This document shows, piece after piece, positions 8,420-17,925 of a stretch of 64,000 nt of DNA. Location: positions 62,001 through 126,000 of the forward strand of contig NZ_BAAADE010000007.1 in NCBI RefSeq assembly GCF_039522165.1. Reading direction: 5' to 3'. Position numbers and translations under genes: made by a program. Under the pieces are notes generated by a model, which was not told where the DNA came from, made no database searches, and worked only from the letters and a program-made list of their open reading frames with translations. The DNA is from Paenochrobactrum glaciei (GTDB lineage: Bacteria; Pseudomonadota; Alphaproteobacteria; Rhizobiales; Rhizobiaceae). Position 1 is the stretch's first letter. The number at the start of each line of letters is the position of its first letter.

Positions 8420-9622
8420 ATGGGGAGATCGGATGTTATTATGGATATAAATTTAAGGCATTTACGTTTGTTTCTCGCGGTAGCGAAAACGAATTCAATA
8501 ACGCTTTCAGCGAATGAGTGCTCAATCTCACAGCCAGCAGCAACTCAAGCAATTCGCAACATGGAAGCTGCTGCCGGAATTAAATTATTTAATCGTACAA
8601 AAAACGGTACTTTCGCCACTAATGCTGGTGAAATATTGAAACACAGAGCGGAGCGTGCATTTTCATTACTAGATCCGGCATTAAATGAAATTTCTAAAAG
8701 ACTGAAAATTACCTTAACAAATACACAGCTTAAAGCGCTCATCGCGGTTTGTGACGCTGGCAATTTCACGCTGGCAGCCAATAGACTTAACTTGGCGCAG
8801 CCAACAGTGCACCGTGCTATTACTGAGTTAGAATTTGAAGCTGGAGAGCCATTATTCCTGCGCACCGCTCATGGAATTTTATCTAAAAAATCAACCTTGA
8901 ATTTAGCCCATAAGGCAAAGCTGGCATTTGCTGAATTACAGCAGGCCGCTTCAGAATTGGCAGATATAAATGGAGCAGAAGTCGGACAAATCGTAATTGG
9001 AGCCTTACCACTTTCTCGGTCTCAATTAATACCAAAAACACTGGTGTCATTCAGAAAACGAAGGGCTTTCATACCTGTTCAGGTAATTGATGGTCCCTAT
9101 AACGAACTTTTGCAAAGCCTAAGGCATGGTGCCATTGACATGGTATTAGGAGCTTTACGCCTACCAATACCTATCGATGATATTGAGCAATGTACTTTGT
9201 TCGATGACGATTTGGTCATTATCGCCTCCAAGGATCACCCCATATACAAACTGAGATCGATTAACTTTGAGGATTTAATCAATTACCCTTTCATTGTTGC
9301 TTTAAAAGGCACGCCAACGCGAAATTATTTTAATACTTTTCTTGAAGGCAATATAAAAAAGGGCAACATAAGTCTTGTTGAAACGGCTTCGATCGTTCTT
9401 ATGAGAGAATTGTTGGAAAATAGTGACCATCTCGGCTTTGTTTCGCGTCTTCAGGCTTTAACTGAATCAAAGTATGAAAAGATCAGCATCGTCAATTATC
9501 CTGTTAAAAATTCTTCACGGCCAATTGGCATAACAACTCGAAAAGGTTGGAAACCCACTCCTGCTCAAGCTGATTTTATTTTGTCATTACATGAACAAGC
9601 AGAAAAAATAAGTAGCAATTAA
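8420..9622 (+). CDS. LysR-family regulator with two N-terminal HTH domains
   Basis: 400 residues, about 100 more than a normal LysR protein. Two complete winged helix-turn-helix domains are visible in tandem: LRHLRLFLAVAKTNSITLSA with SISQPAATQAIRNMEAAAGI, then LKALIAVCDAGNFTLAANRL with LAQPTVHRAITELEFEAGEP. A normal effector-binding domain follows (VGQIVIGALPLSRSQLIPKT onward). It is divergent from the gal-tct operon and is its probable activator, with a pathway acid as likely inducer. An internal ATG at 8441 is an alternative start with a GGGAG upstream. Two-HTH LysR proteins exist but are a minority form. Confidence 0.8.
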   Translation: MGRSDVIMDINLRHLRLFLAVAKTNSITLSANECSISQPAATQAIRNMEAAAGIKLFNRTKNGTFATNAGEILKHRAERAFSLLDPALNEISKRLKITLTNTQLKALIAVCDAGNFTLAANRLNLAQPTVHRAITELEFEAGEPLFLRTAHGILSKKSTLNLAHKAKLAFAELQQAASELADINGAEVGQIVIGALPLSRSQLIPKTLVSFRKRRAFIPVQVIDGPYNELLQSLRHGAIDMVLGALRLPIPIDDIEQCTLFDDDLVIIASKDHPIYKLRSINFEDLINYPFIVALKGTPTRNYFNTFLEGNIKKGNISLVETASIVLMRELLENSDHLGFVSRLQALTESKYEKISIVNYPVKNSSRPIGITTRKGWKPTPAQADFILSLHEQAEKISSN

Positions 9623-10009
9623 GACACCTAGCTTTTTCATGAAGGCCTTATTGCTCGATTAAAAAATCACCATGAGTAGCTATGAAATTCGTAGATACTG
9701 TTCGTTATCGATTTATGATTTTATTAAAAATGAACCGATGAAATTATTGAGCACCATAGGTATTTATGATCCACCTAATAAATAACCTCAATGCACTCAA
9801 TCATTATTTTATTGACCTTAAAATAATTTTCAAATTATTCTTCACGTTATCATAACTATAATTAACAATTGATACGAAAACATAAAAAGCTTATAATTTG
9901 CATTAATACATATATTAAATATTACATTTTGAATTAAATTTTTAAAGATAAAAATTACACTACCAACATTGTTGTAATTTGCAAAATTATAAATCTCGAC
10001 AAAGATAAT
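9623..10009. other. AT-rich intergenic stretch, no gene seen
   Basis: Very AT-rich sequence downstream of the LysR gene with many stops in every frame. No open frame, RNA gene or clear terminator with a T-run was found. Confidence 0.5.
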
Positions 10010-10400
10010 CTATGAAAAGCAAAGCAACGAACAAATTCTATTCTTAAATTCGTGTCCGAATGGCTCGAATTATGACGGAGCATAAAGCCGAATATTTTTC
10101 GCAACTAACGGTAGCCCACCAGAACAGCCCACATGGCTGCATACCCTCAATGAATAGGTAAAGAAGGTCTACGGCAACAACCATCCAGGTTTGCCAAATG
10201 ACATGTCGTCGAAGATGAAGCTCTGGAACAAGAGAGCTGAGAGTTTCGTCAGGCGAATGAGATCTCGCGTCAATAATTGATATATTTTACCCGTAAGGAA
10301 ATCTATCGCCACTAAAACGATGGATTTCAGCGAATGCTAACCCGTGCGCGGGGCTACCAAATTGCAGACTACTGCCGATTGCCAACCACAAACCGTCTAG
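10010..10400 (+). mobile_element. Degenerate IS3-family remnant
   Basis: Broken frames retain IS3 OrfA traces: ATNKF followed by IRVRMARIMTEHKAEYFSQ, and further on pieces of the LERESRELRQANEI helix. It is a diverged copy of the remnant at 19862-20240, as both keep the same order of traces and the shared words GACTACTG and CGATTG near the right end. It stands immediately left of the siderophore module. Confidence 0.5.
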
Positions 10401-10527
10401 GAGATGGCTACGAATTCAGAACGTCAGTGTCATAATACCTGATCTAGTATTGATCATTCCGCCCAAAATGGGCTTATCACTATTGGTAGTCATTGTCTGG
10501 CGTTGATAATTGATGCCTCTATTCTGC

Positions 10528-10612
10528 CCCATAAAACGCAAAAAGCTCAAGCGCTGAGCTTGAACTTTTGTGATTTTGGTTGCGGGGACGAATAACCACC
10601 GCCACCGACATC
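10528..10612. repeat. Module-border repeat, copy A (right half only)
   Basis: A hairpin AAGCTCA-AGCGC-TGAGCTT (10543-10561) is followed by GGTTGCGGGG and ACCACCGCCACCGACAT. The same arrangement recurs at 20255-20452, 26834-27045 and 38230-38415. Copy A lacks the left half seen in the others. The hairpin can also serve as terminator for the minus-strand module ending at 10661. Confidence 0.6.
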
Positions 10613-10660
10613 CCACTACAATCATAATTTGATAGGCTCTTTAGATTACAGATAATCTAC

Positions 10661-11452
10661 CTACTTTGGCACGATCATTGGTGTGTTTGTGATTGGGTCT
10701 GAGATGATAAGCGATTTAAGGTTGAAGACCGTCTGAATGAGGTTTTCATTGATGATAGTCGAAGGCAAGCCTTCCGCTATAATTGCTCCGTCCTTCATCG
10801 CAATCAGATGTGAAGCATAGCGGCATGCCTGATTGAGATCATGCAACACCGCAATGATCGTACGCCCTTCTGCGTTCAGGGTTTTAAGCAGTTCCATCAG
10901 CTCAATCTGATGGGCGATGTCGAGGAAGGTCGTCGGCTCGTCCAAAAGCAAGAGCAGTGTTTCTTGCGCCAGCACCATGGCAATCCACACGCGCTGACGC
11001 TGACCACCAGATAGCTCATCCACCAACCTGTCAGAAAGTGCGCTAATATTGGTTGCATGCATAGCAGTTTGCACGGCTTGCTCATCCGCAACCGTCCATT
11101 GCCGGAAGAAGCTTTGATGCGGATAGCGCCCGCGCGCTACCAGATCAAAAACCGTAATCCCCTCCGGCGCCAGCGCCGATTGTGGCAAAAGCCCGAGGCG
11201 ACGTGCCGTTTCTTTAGCAGGGATCGTGTGAATGTCATGCCCGTCAAGCAAGACCTGACCATTTTTAGGCATCAGCAATCGGGATAAAGCCCGCAGCAAT
11301 GTAGATTTACCACAAGCATTAGGCCCGACAATGACAGTGAATGAACCATCAGGAATATCCACCGAAAGATCATTGACAATCATGCGGCCATCATAGCCGA
11401 GTGTAATCTGATCAGCCTGTAAACGTGATTGTGGTTTGGGTGAATGGCTCAT
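10661..11452 (-). CDS. Iron-siderophore ABC transporter ATPase (FecE/FepC type), module 1
   Basis: 263 residues from the ATG at 11452, which overlaps the permease stop by four bases (ATGA). The Walker A loop is GPNACGKSTLLRALSRLL, the signature LSGGQRQRVWIAMVLAQE, and Walker B LLLLDEPTTFLDIAHQIELM. This is the classical FecE/FhuC form, which powers the FecCD permease pair upstream. The open frame extends 57 codons further, but that part lies inside the permease gene and is not conserved in character. It is the last gene of module 1, followed by a hairpin. Confidence 0.9.
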   Translation of the reverse strand: MSHSPKPQSRLQADQITLGYDGRMIVNDLSVDIPDGSFTVIVGPNACGKSTLLRALSRLLMPKNGQVLLDGHDIHTIPAKETARRLGLLPQSALAPEGITVFDLVARGRYPHQSFFRQWTVADEQAVQTAMHATNISALSDRLVDELSGGQRQRVWIAMVLAQETLLLLLDEPTTFLDIAHQIELMELLKTLNAEGRTIIAVLHDLNQACRYASHLIAMKDGAIIAEGLPSTIINENLIQTVFNLKSLIISDPITNTPMIVPK

Positions 11453-12501
11453 GAGTGACCTTCCCTGAGCAATAACCAGATAAAATAAAGTCCGCCGATA
11501 CTCACCGTCATAATACCGACTGGTAGCTGGATGGAAAAAGCATGTTGCGCCGCCCAATCCGCACTGAGCAGTAAGAGTGCGCCTGTCAAAGCAGAAGGCA
11601 GTAGCGCCACTCCGGCAGAGCATGTCAGGCGTCGCGCAATCTGCGGTGCTGCCAGTGCGATAAAAGCAATCGGCCCTGCTGTTGCTGTCACCATGGCGGT
11701 AAGCGCCACACCCAGCACCATCAGGCTCAAACGTGTGGATCCTGTAGAAATGCCGGAGCTGCGTGCTATATCATCACCAAGTTCCAGCTGCTTCATCGCA
11801 CGACTGCTCAGACATAAGAGCGGCGCTAAAACCAGCATGATGATGGCCACAGGGACTAACTGCTCAAAGCCCAAACCATTGAGCGAACCTGCGCCCCAAA
11901 CAGCCGCAGTCATAGCCACATTCAAATCAGCCGCCTTAATCATCCAGCTATTGAACGCAGAAAGCATGGCCGAGATACCAATACCAGTGATGATCAGCCG
12001 AAAGCCGCCCAGACTATGGCGCATGGATAACAGATAAACAACAAGCGCGGTGACAACCCCGCCGATCAGCGCGCCAAGCGCAATTTGATAATAGCCGCCT
12101 GATAATAGTAAGATAACAACCAATGCACCGGTATAAGAACCCGCAGTAAAGCCGATAATATCAGGACTACCCAAGGGATTGCGTGTCAGTGACTGGAAGA
12201 TTGCACCACTCATGCCCAACGCACTGCCAAGCAGAAGGCTGAGCAGAATACGCGGCAAGCGCCATTCCAGCACAATCATCCGCACCATCTCTTCGCCTTG
12301 CCCTTGCAGGCTAAGCAAAAGATCTGCGAGCGACACCGGATAGGTTCCGCTTGTAAGCGACAACAGTGCCAGCAACAGCAGACAAAAGCCAACAACCACC
12401 ATCACCATCAGGCTGCGCTTATGGAGCCGCCATGACAGCGCCCCGCTAAACAAGCGCACGACCAGAGTTGGATGCGGCTTTATTCTGACCTTCGCGCTCA
12501 T
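11449..12501 (-). CDS. FecCD-family iron-siderophore permease, module 1, second subunit
   Basis: 350 residues, about nine to ten hydrophobic segments. Family motifs: LEWRLPRILLSLLLGSALGM, GAIFQSLTRNPLGSPDIIGF and GPIAFIALAAPQIARRLT. It forms a heterodimeric inner-membrane channel with the permease at 12498-13571. Its ATG overlaps that gene's stop by four bases and its own stop overlaps the ATPase start, so the three are tightly coupled. Confidence 0.9.
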   Translation of the reverse strand: MSAKVRIKPHPTLVVRLFSGALSWRLHKRSLMVMVVVGFCLLLLALLSLTSGTYPVSLADLLLSLQGQGEEMVRMIVLEWRLPRILLSLLLGSALGMSGAIFQSLTRNPLGSPDIIGFTAGSYTGALVVILLLSGGYYQIALGALIGGVVTALVVYLLSMRHSLGGFRLIITGIGISAMLSAFNSWMIKAADLNVAMTAAVWGAGSLNGLGFEQLVPVAIIMLVLAPLLCLSSRAMKQLELGDDIARSSGISTGSTRLSLMVLGVALTAMVTATAGPIAFIALAAPQIARRLTCSAGVALLPSALTGALLLLSADWAAQHAFSIQLPVGIMTVSIGGLYFIWLLLREGHS

Positions 12502-13571
12502 AGGCCACTCACTTGTCTGCGTTGCGCCAATATGATCAGCACCGGCGCACCGATAAAGGCCGTGACAATGCCTGCTTCCAATTCACTAGGAAACAGCACC
12601 AGTCTTCCGGCAATATCGGCGCTCAGCAATAAGAGGGGGGCAAAGATCATGGTGAAGCCGATAATCCGGCGTTGATTAGGCCCTGTAAACCACCGCACCA
12701 TATGCGGTACCATCAGGCCAATAAAACCAATCGGCCCGCAGGCGGCAGTGGCAGCGCCTGCCAGCAAAGTGACAGCCAGCACCACCCAAAGCCGTGTGCG
12801 CAAAATATGCGTACCCAGCGAGCGCGCCAGATCATCACCCAATGCGACAGCGTTCAAGGCTGGGGCGATCAGACAAGCGATTAACAGCCCTGCCAGAATG
12901 AAAGGCAAAACACTGACCAGCACATGCATATCACGCCCTGCAACCGAGCCGATGCTCCACATGCGCAATGCATCAAAGGTTTGCGGATTAAGCAAGGCAA
13001 GCGCCGAGCCGATACCACCAAGCACGGCGGACAAAGCCACACCGGCCAGTACCAGACGCACAGGTGTTGCTCCACCTGCTCCTGACGAGGTACCAAGCAA
13101 ATAGACAATCCCTGTCACGATAACCGCACCGGCAAAAGCTGCCCAGATATAGGTATCAATGGATTGCCAGCCGAGCAAACCAACCGCCAGCGTTACAAAG
13201 AAAGCAGCACCTGCATTGACACCCAATATACCCGGATCCGCAAGCGGATTGCGCGTTGCGGCCTGAATGAGTGCGCCCGAAACACCAAAGGCAGCACCGC
13301 ACAAAACCGCAAGCAAAGTGCGCGGCAGCCGATAATCCAACAGAATGATCTGCTCGGTTGTGTCGCGCACCTCACCTTGCAAAGCCTGCCACAGATGAAG
13401 CGGCGTCAGCATTCGCGCGCCAGCCAGCAGGCTTGCCACACACATAAACCAAAGCAACAGCAAGCCTAAAACCAGAAAAAGCAGAGAGGGTTTTGAACCC
13501 CTCTCCGCTATCGGATCAGCTTGATCAGTCGGCTTTATAGCATCAGGCACAGAAAATTGTTCAGGCAACAT
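12498..13571 (-). CDS. FecCD-family iron-siderophore permease, module 1, first subunit
   Basis: About 357 residues, with a cytoplasmic N-terminal extension of roughly 30 residues before the first membrane segment. Motifs: LLDYRLPRTLLAVLCGAAFG, GALIQAATRNPLADPGILGV and GPIGFIGLMVPHMVRWFTGP. The ATG at 13571 shares a base with the stop of the reductase gene (TGATG); a TTG one codon upstream is possible. It is the partner of the next permease. Confidence 0.9.
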   Translation of the reverse strand: MLPEQFSVPDAIKPTDQADPIAERGSKPSLLFLVLGLLLLWFMCVASLLAGARMLTPLHLWQALQGEVRDTTEQIILLDYRLPRTLLAVLCGAAFGVSGALIQAATRNPLADPGILGVNAGAAFFVTLAVGLLGWQSIDTYIWAAFAGAVIVTGIVYLLGTSSGAGGATPVRLVLAGVALSAVLGGIGSALALLNPQTFDALRMWSIGSVAGRDMHVLVSVLPFILAGLLIACLIAPALNAVALGDDLARSLGTHILRTRLWVVLAVTLLAGAATAACGPIGFIGLMVPHMVRWFTGPNQRRIIGFTMIFAPLLLLSADIAGRLVLFPSELEAGIVTAFIGAPVLIILAQRRQVSGL

Positions 13572-14287
13572 CAAACACGCGCCTGTCCTTCAATCCAGTA
13601 ACCCACCGCATCAATGCGCTTTTTGTCAAAGCCCAGCACATCACGGAAATGCTTGCGGCAGGCAGACGCTGCCCGTGCTTCACCTGCAATGTAAATGTAG
13701 CCCAAGCCCTCAGGCAGTTCTTTGATCTCCGCAGCAATACGTGGCAGCTCGGTATAGCCTTTACGATCATCACGCAGCCCATGGCAGCAATGCCAGACGA
13801 TATGCACATCGCCTTGCGTCGCGATCTCCTGCTTATCCGCCTCGCATGGCACTTCCACATGCACAATTGCCTTAAAGCCTTTTGGTAACTCCTCCAGAAC
13901 ACGACCAACCGCAGGCAAACCCGTGATGTCGGCAATAAGAATAATATAATCAGTCTTTTCTGGCGGAGCAAAACGAGAGCGTGGCTTTAGCAGGCGAATA
14001 TTGTCACCGACATCAACCTGTCGCGCCCAATGCGTTGCGATACCGGTCTCATGTTTCACAAAATCAACTGTCAGTTCTTTGCTCTCGTGACACCAGTTAC
14101 GAACCGTATAATAACGCCCCTTTTCATCCGTTGACCCAGCGACCGGAAAAGATAGCCAGATAAACTCATCGCCATAACCGGTGCTCTCAAAGCGATGTAA
14201 ATCACCATCTTTGAGCACGATCCGGATCATAGACGGGCTGATCATTTCTTTATGACGAACGATTGCAGACAGATAATCATAAGTCAT
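13571..14287 (-). CDS. Siderophore-interacting protein (FAD-dependent ferric-siderophore reductase), module 1
   Basis: 238 residues of the ViuB/YqjH family. The FAD-binding part includes RYYTVRNW and VDFVKHETGIATHWARQVDV; the C-terminal half begins at ILIADITGLPAVGRVLEELP and closes with YIYIAGEARAASACRKHFRD. Such cytoplasmic enzymes reduce Fe(III) in the imported siderophore so that iron is released. The start overlaps the stop of the binding-protein gene by four bases. Its place in the operon fits use of an intact imported siderophore. Confidence 0.85.
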   Translation of the reverse strand: MTYDYLSAIVRHKEMISPSMIRIVLKDGDLHRFESTGYGDEFIWLSFPVAGSTDEKGRYYTVRNWCHESKELTVDFVKHETGIATHWARQVDVGDNIRLLKPRSRFAPPEKTDYIILIADITGLPAVGRVLEELPKGFKAIVHVEVPCEADKQEIATQGDVHIVWHCCHGLRDDRKGYTELPRIAAEIKELPEGLGYIYIAGEARAASACRKHFRDVLGFDKKRIDAVGYWIEGQARV

Positions 14288-15300
14288 GGCACTATACCTG
14301 TAGCACTGCTTTTTTCTGCAGCTTCCACTAAGAGATCAATAAATGCAGCATACCCATAAGGAATGGACAAAACGCTCGGATTTGATGTCACCCACATAGA
14401 AATCGGATCATCCACAGCTATAAAACCACCGGCTTGAACCGGAGCAAAACGCTGGAACAATGGCTGGCGCTCTGCATCTTCTTTTCCACCTGGCGGAAAC
14501 CATAAAATGAGTAAATCGGTTTCGATATCTTCCAGTTTTTCAAAACTGATTGATGTTCCGATCTGACCGCTATTTTGGGTAGCCAACGCCTGAATTTGCA
14601 GCGGAACTTTTAAACCTAGTTCCATTAAAGTCGCGACACGCAAATCATCAGGGAAATAGACGCCAATTGCATTGCTTCCCGGAAAATAAGAGCCAAATAT
14701 AAATGTTCGCCCGTCTAAAACAGGATTTTGCGTATAAAGCTGATGAAGATATTTTTTTGTCTCAGCGATCAGTTTCTTCGCCTGATCGGCTTGTCCCAAA
14801 CATTCACCTGCCAGCAATGTGATTTCTTGCCAGTCAGCCTGTAAAGGGCCTGATCTATAGGCCATTGTTGGTGCAATGCTGTTAAGTCGCTTCCAATCAT
14901 GACTAGTTATATTGGTACGCACGGCAAGAATGATATCGGGCTTCAGAACAGCGATAGCCTCGAAATCAATTATGCTTTGCGAAAGCAAAACTGGCTTTTC
15001 AGCGCCAAGCCGCTCCTCAATCCATGGCAATATCCCGCTGTCGAACTGCTCATAACGTGGCATACCGACAGGAATGGTGCCAAGCGCGATAAGCGCATCT
15101 TCACCACCCCAGCCGAGTGTCACAATCCGTTTTGGCAATTCATTAATGGTTGTTTCGCCAAAATGGTGACTAATAGAAACAGGAAATAATTTGCTGTCTG
15201 CAAAAGCAACTTTGGGCATATAAGCAACTGCGCCCATCGTCATTGCTGCAGATAAAACAAAACCACGTCTGTTATAATCAATATTTTCCCGTTTCTTCAT
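14284..15300 (-). CDS. Periplasmic iron-siderophore binding protein (FecB/FhuD type), Tat signal
   Basis: About 338 residues. The N-terminus carries a twin-arginine signal (YNRRGFVLSAAMTMGAVAYM, then PKVAFA), so it is probably exported folded through Tat. The binding-protein core includes RIVTLGWGGEDALIALGTIP, VLKPDIILAVR and SIAPTMAYRSGP, typical of class III iron-siderophore binding proteins. The ATG at 15300, 12 bases after the receptor stop, is preferred; a TTG at 15315 is in frame. The cluster 2 paralogue has an ordinary Sec signal instead. Confidence 0.85.
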   Translation of the reverse strand: MKKRENIDYNRRGFVLSAAMTMGAVAYMPKVAFADSKLFPVSISHHFGETTINELPKRIVTLGWGGEDALIALGTIPVGMPRYEQFDSGILPWIEERLGAEKPVLLSQSIIDFEAIAVLKPDIILAVRTNITSHDWKRLNSIAPTMAYRSGPLQADWQEITLLAGECLGQADQAKKLIAETKKYLHQLYTQNPVLDGRTFIFGSYFPGSNAIGVYFPDDLRVATLMELGLKVPLQIQALATQNSGQIGTSISFEKLEDIETDLLILWFPPGGKEDAERQPLFQRFAPVQAGGFIAVDDPISMWVTSNPSVLSIPYGYAAFIDLLVEAAEKSSATGIVP

Positions 15301-15311
15301 CGTTGAGAACC

Positions 15312-17771
15312 TCAAAACTCTCCCTTAAGGCTCAGCGTGAATGAACGTGGCTCGCCGTAGAAATTACCCCAACCCGGTGCGCTTACCGTCTGATAATATT
15401 TCTTGTCAAAAAGGTTATCGACATTCAAAGCAGCCGAAAAGTGATCATTAATCTTGTAACCAACCCGTGCGCTCCAAACGGCATAAGCAGGCTGCGTTAC
15501 GCTAATATCGCGTGTTTTACGGCTGCTCTTGGTTTGATAGCGAACGCCTGTTCCTACACTCAAACCTTCCAGCTGATCGGCAAACTGATAATCGCCCCAA
15601 ATCTTGATGATATGCTCAGGGTTATAGGTTGCAAATGACTGGCTGACGTCATTTTTACCTTCAAGATATTCAGTGTGGGCATAAGTATAACTGGCTGCGA
15701 GCTGCATATTAGAAAACAACTCACCGCTTGCCTCTACTTCAAAACCCTGACTTCGCACCTTACCGCTGGCAACATAACATTCGCCCCACATACCCGTATC
15801 ACATGGATAATTATCTGAATCGAATTCAGCACGGTTTTTATTATCAATACGGAAAAGTGCCAACGACGTGTTAAGCTGGCCATCAAGCAGGCTACCCTTT
15901 ACACCCACTTCATAATTGGCACCTTCAATCGGCTTCAAAGCTTTGCCACTGGCTGTTACTTCATCCTGTGGTTTGAAAATGCTGGTATAACTTGCATATA
16001 CCGTCCAATCTTTATTCAGATCATAAACGATACCACCATAAGGCGTGAAAACGCCATTTTCGCTGTATGGACTAACAAAATCTTCGCCCGTATCGCGGTA
16101 GCGTGAAGTCATTTTATACCAGCTGACACGCCCGCCCAGAATGACCGTAAGCGGATCAGCAATGCTCAACCGCGTAACACCATAAATACCTTCCTGACGC
16201 AATTTAGCTCTGTATTTTGCGCCACGGAAACGGTTTTCCCTCATCCATTCATCAGAGACTTCAGGAATTTTGACAGGATCAAAAACATTCTGCGCAACAC
16301 CCAGACGTGCAAGTGAATAATCATTATCACTCACCAGATTATTCACGCTGGCACCAAAGGTAACGGAATGCGTGCGGCCAAACAGATCATATTTACCGTC
16401 GACATAAGTATCAAAAGACACGTTTGACGAGTCCATATCAAAAAGACCCGCATACATAGTGGAACCCGTCAGTGTTAACGGGTCAATGGCCCCTTCCGAA
16501 AAAGCATATTTTACATCATGCTTCTCGTTCCAGTAATTCAGCGATGTTTTCCACTTCCAGTCATCATTAAACTCATGGGTTACATCTGCAAAGACAGATA
16601 TCTGATCTGTATCCCAATGGTTCCAGCTCTGACCAAGACAAGTATCGCGCGCAAGGCCGATATCGCTGCCATCTGTATAGGTTGGCAAACCATGAAAGCA
16701 CGGTGTCGAGGTTTTGCGTTTATAACTGCCACCAAAACCAATTGTGGTCTTATCGGTGATATCAGCTTCTAAAATACCATAAAGAAAGAGGTTACGGCTT
16801 TCAGCGAGATCCGTAAAATATTCACGATCATTAAATGAACCCGCAATACGACCACGCACACTGCCTTCTGCATTTAGCGGGCCCGTGGCATCAACTTCTG
16901 TATTAAAATTGCGATGCGAGCCACCTTGTTGTGTGACCGTCAACTTTTTTTCATCAAGCGGGCGCTTACGCACCATATTAACCGCAGCACCCGGATTGCC
17001 TGCGCCTTGCAAAAGACCTGTCGCTCCGCGCATGACTTCAACACGGTCAAATGCCACCATATCTTCCGAAAAACTATTTGCTTGCGGATAATAAATTGAG
17101 CGGTTCACGCCGTCATATTGATATGTATCAACCATAAACCCACGCGAAAACACATAACGCGCACCCATCGGGCTATCATAAAGCGCAACACCCGGCGCCT
17201 CTTCCAGCGCATCATCGATGGTTGTTACATTACGATCATCCATATGTTTGCGCGTAACCACAGAAACGGATTGGGGAATATGACGAATATCCTGCTCGCC
17301 TTTGCCAATCGTAACCGTGTCTGCCGTATATGAGTTAGAACCTTCTGTGATCGCTCCGGCGGCCTGAACGGTAATTGTCTGCAAAACGGTTGTGCCATCT
17401 TCAAGCAGCCCCGCCTCACCAGAGGAAGCTGTAACGGCCGGTAATATCTGAATTGTGTTATTGCTGAAGCGATAACTCAAACCCGTTCCCGCCAAAAGTG
17501 TGGCGAGCGCTTTTTCAGCAGTCATCGTACCACGCACTGCCCTGCCGGAAGCTGTAATGGCTTTGTTTTCACTAAATGCAACGGAGAGGCCGGCAATCCG
17601 ACCTATATCGTTGACAGCCTTTGTGACCGGTTTGGCGGCTATATTAAAATTATACTGGCGCTCATGCGATTGCTGTTGTGCTTGCGCACCATTGATAGAA
17701 ACACCACTTGTTGCCGCCAGCAATGCTGTCGCCAAAACATAACTCCGACCACGTGCGCCATACACAGCCAT
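15312..17771 (-). CDS. TonB-dependent siderophore receptor with signalling domain, module 1
   Basis: 819 residues. Signal peptide to about AQAQ; then an STN signalling domain (FNIAAKPVTKAVNDIGRIAG to YRFSNNTIQILPA); a plug domain (DIRHIPQSVSVVTRKHMDDR, DDALEEAPGVALY, DRVEVMRGATGLLQGAGNPG); and a beta-barrel ending in a terminal Phe (SFTLSLKGEF). The STN domain marks a transducer of the FecA type that signals iron-siderophore arrival to the FecR homologue at 17926-18927. The siderophore cannot be read from sequence. No biosynthesis genes are nearby, so it is probably a foreign one. Confidence 0.9.
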   Translation of the reverse strand: MAVYGARGRSYVLATALLAATSGVSINGAQAQQQSHERQYNFNIAAKPVTKAVNDIGRIAGLSVAFSENKAITASGRAVRGTMTAEKALATLLAGTGLSYRFSNNTIQILPAVTASSGEAGLLEDGTTVLQTITVQAAGAITEGSNSYTADTVTIGKGEQDIRHIPQSVSVVTRKHMDDRNVTTIDDALEEAPGVALYDSPMGARYVFSRGFMVDTYQYDGVNRSIYYPQANSFSEDMVAFDRVEVMRGATGLLQGAGNPGAAVNMVRKRPLDEKKLTVTQQGGSHRNFNTEVDATGPLNAEGSVRGRIAGSFNDREYFTDLAESRNLFLYGILEADITDKTTIGFGGSYKRKTSTPCFHGLPTYTDGSDIGLARDTCLGQSWNHWDTDQISVFADVTHEFNDDWKWKTSLNYWNEKHDVKYAFSEGAIDPLTLTGSTMYAGLFDMDSSNVSFDTYVDGKYDLFGRTHSVTFGASVNNLVSDNDYSLARLGVAQNVFDPVKIPEVSDEWMRENRFRGAKYRAKLRQEGIYGVTRLSIADPLTVILGGRVSWYKMTSRYRDTGEDFVSPYSENGVFTPYGGIVYDLNKDWTVYASYTSIFKPQDEVTASGKALKPIEGANYEVGVKGSLLDGQLNTSLALFRIDNKNRAEFDSDNYPCDTGMWGECYVASGKVRSQGFEVEASGELFSNMQLAASYTYAHTEYLEGKNDVSQSFATYNPEHIIKIWGDYQFADQLEGLSVGTGVRYQTKSSRKTRDISVTQPAYAVWSARVGYKINDHFSAALNVDNLFDKKYYQTVSAPGWGNFYGEPRSFTLSLKGEF

Positions 17772-17925
17772 ACCAGCCAGCCCCTTTACCCTTAAACACG
17801 ATTAGGCGCAGTTGAAATCGTCATGTTTTCTGCGCGTCTAAACAGTTCACGGTTGAGAGGCGCAATCACTGAACCACAAAAAACAAAATTTTTTGAATTT
17901 TTTAATCAAACCGCCCAATCGGCTC

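Noticed and set aside
14899..15189. Plus-strand 96-codon frame within the module 1 binding-protein gene
   Set aside because: Antisense to a gene with clear binding-protein motifs.
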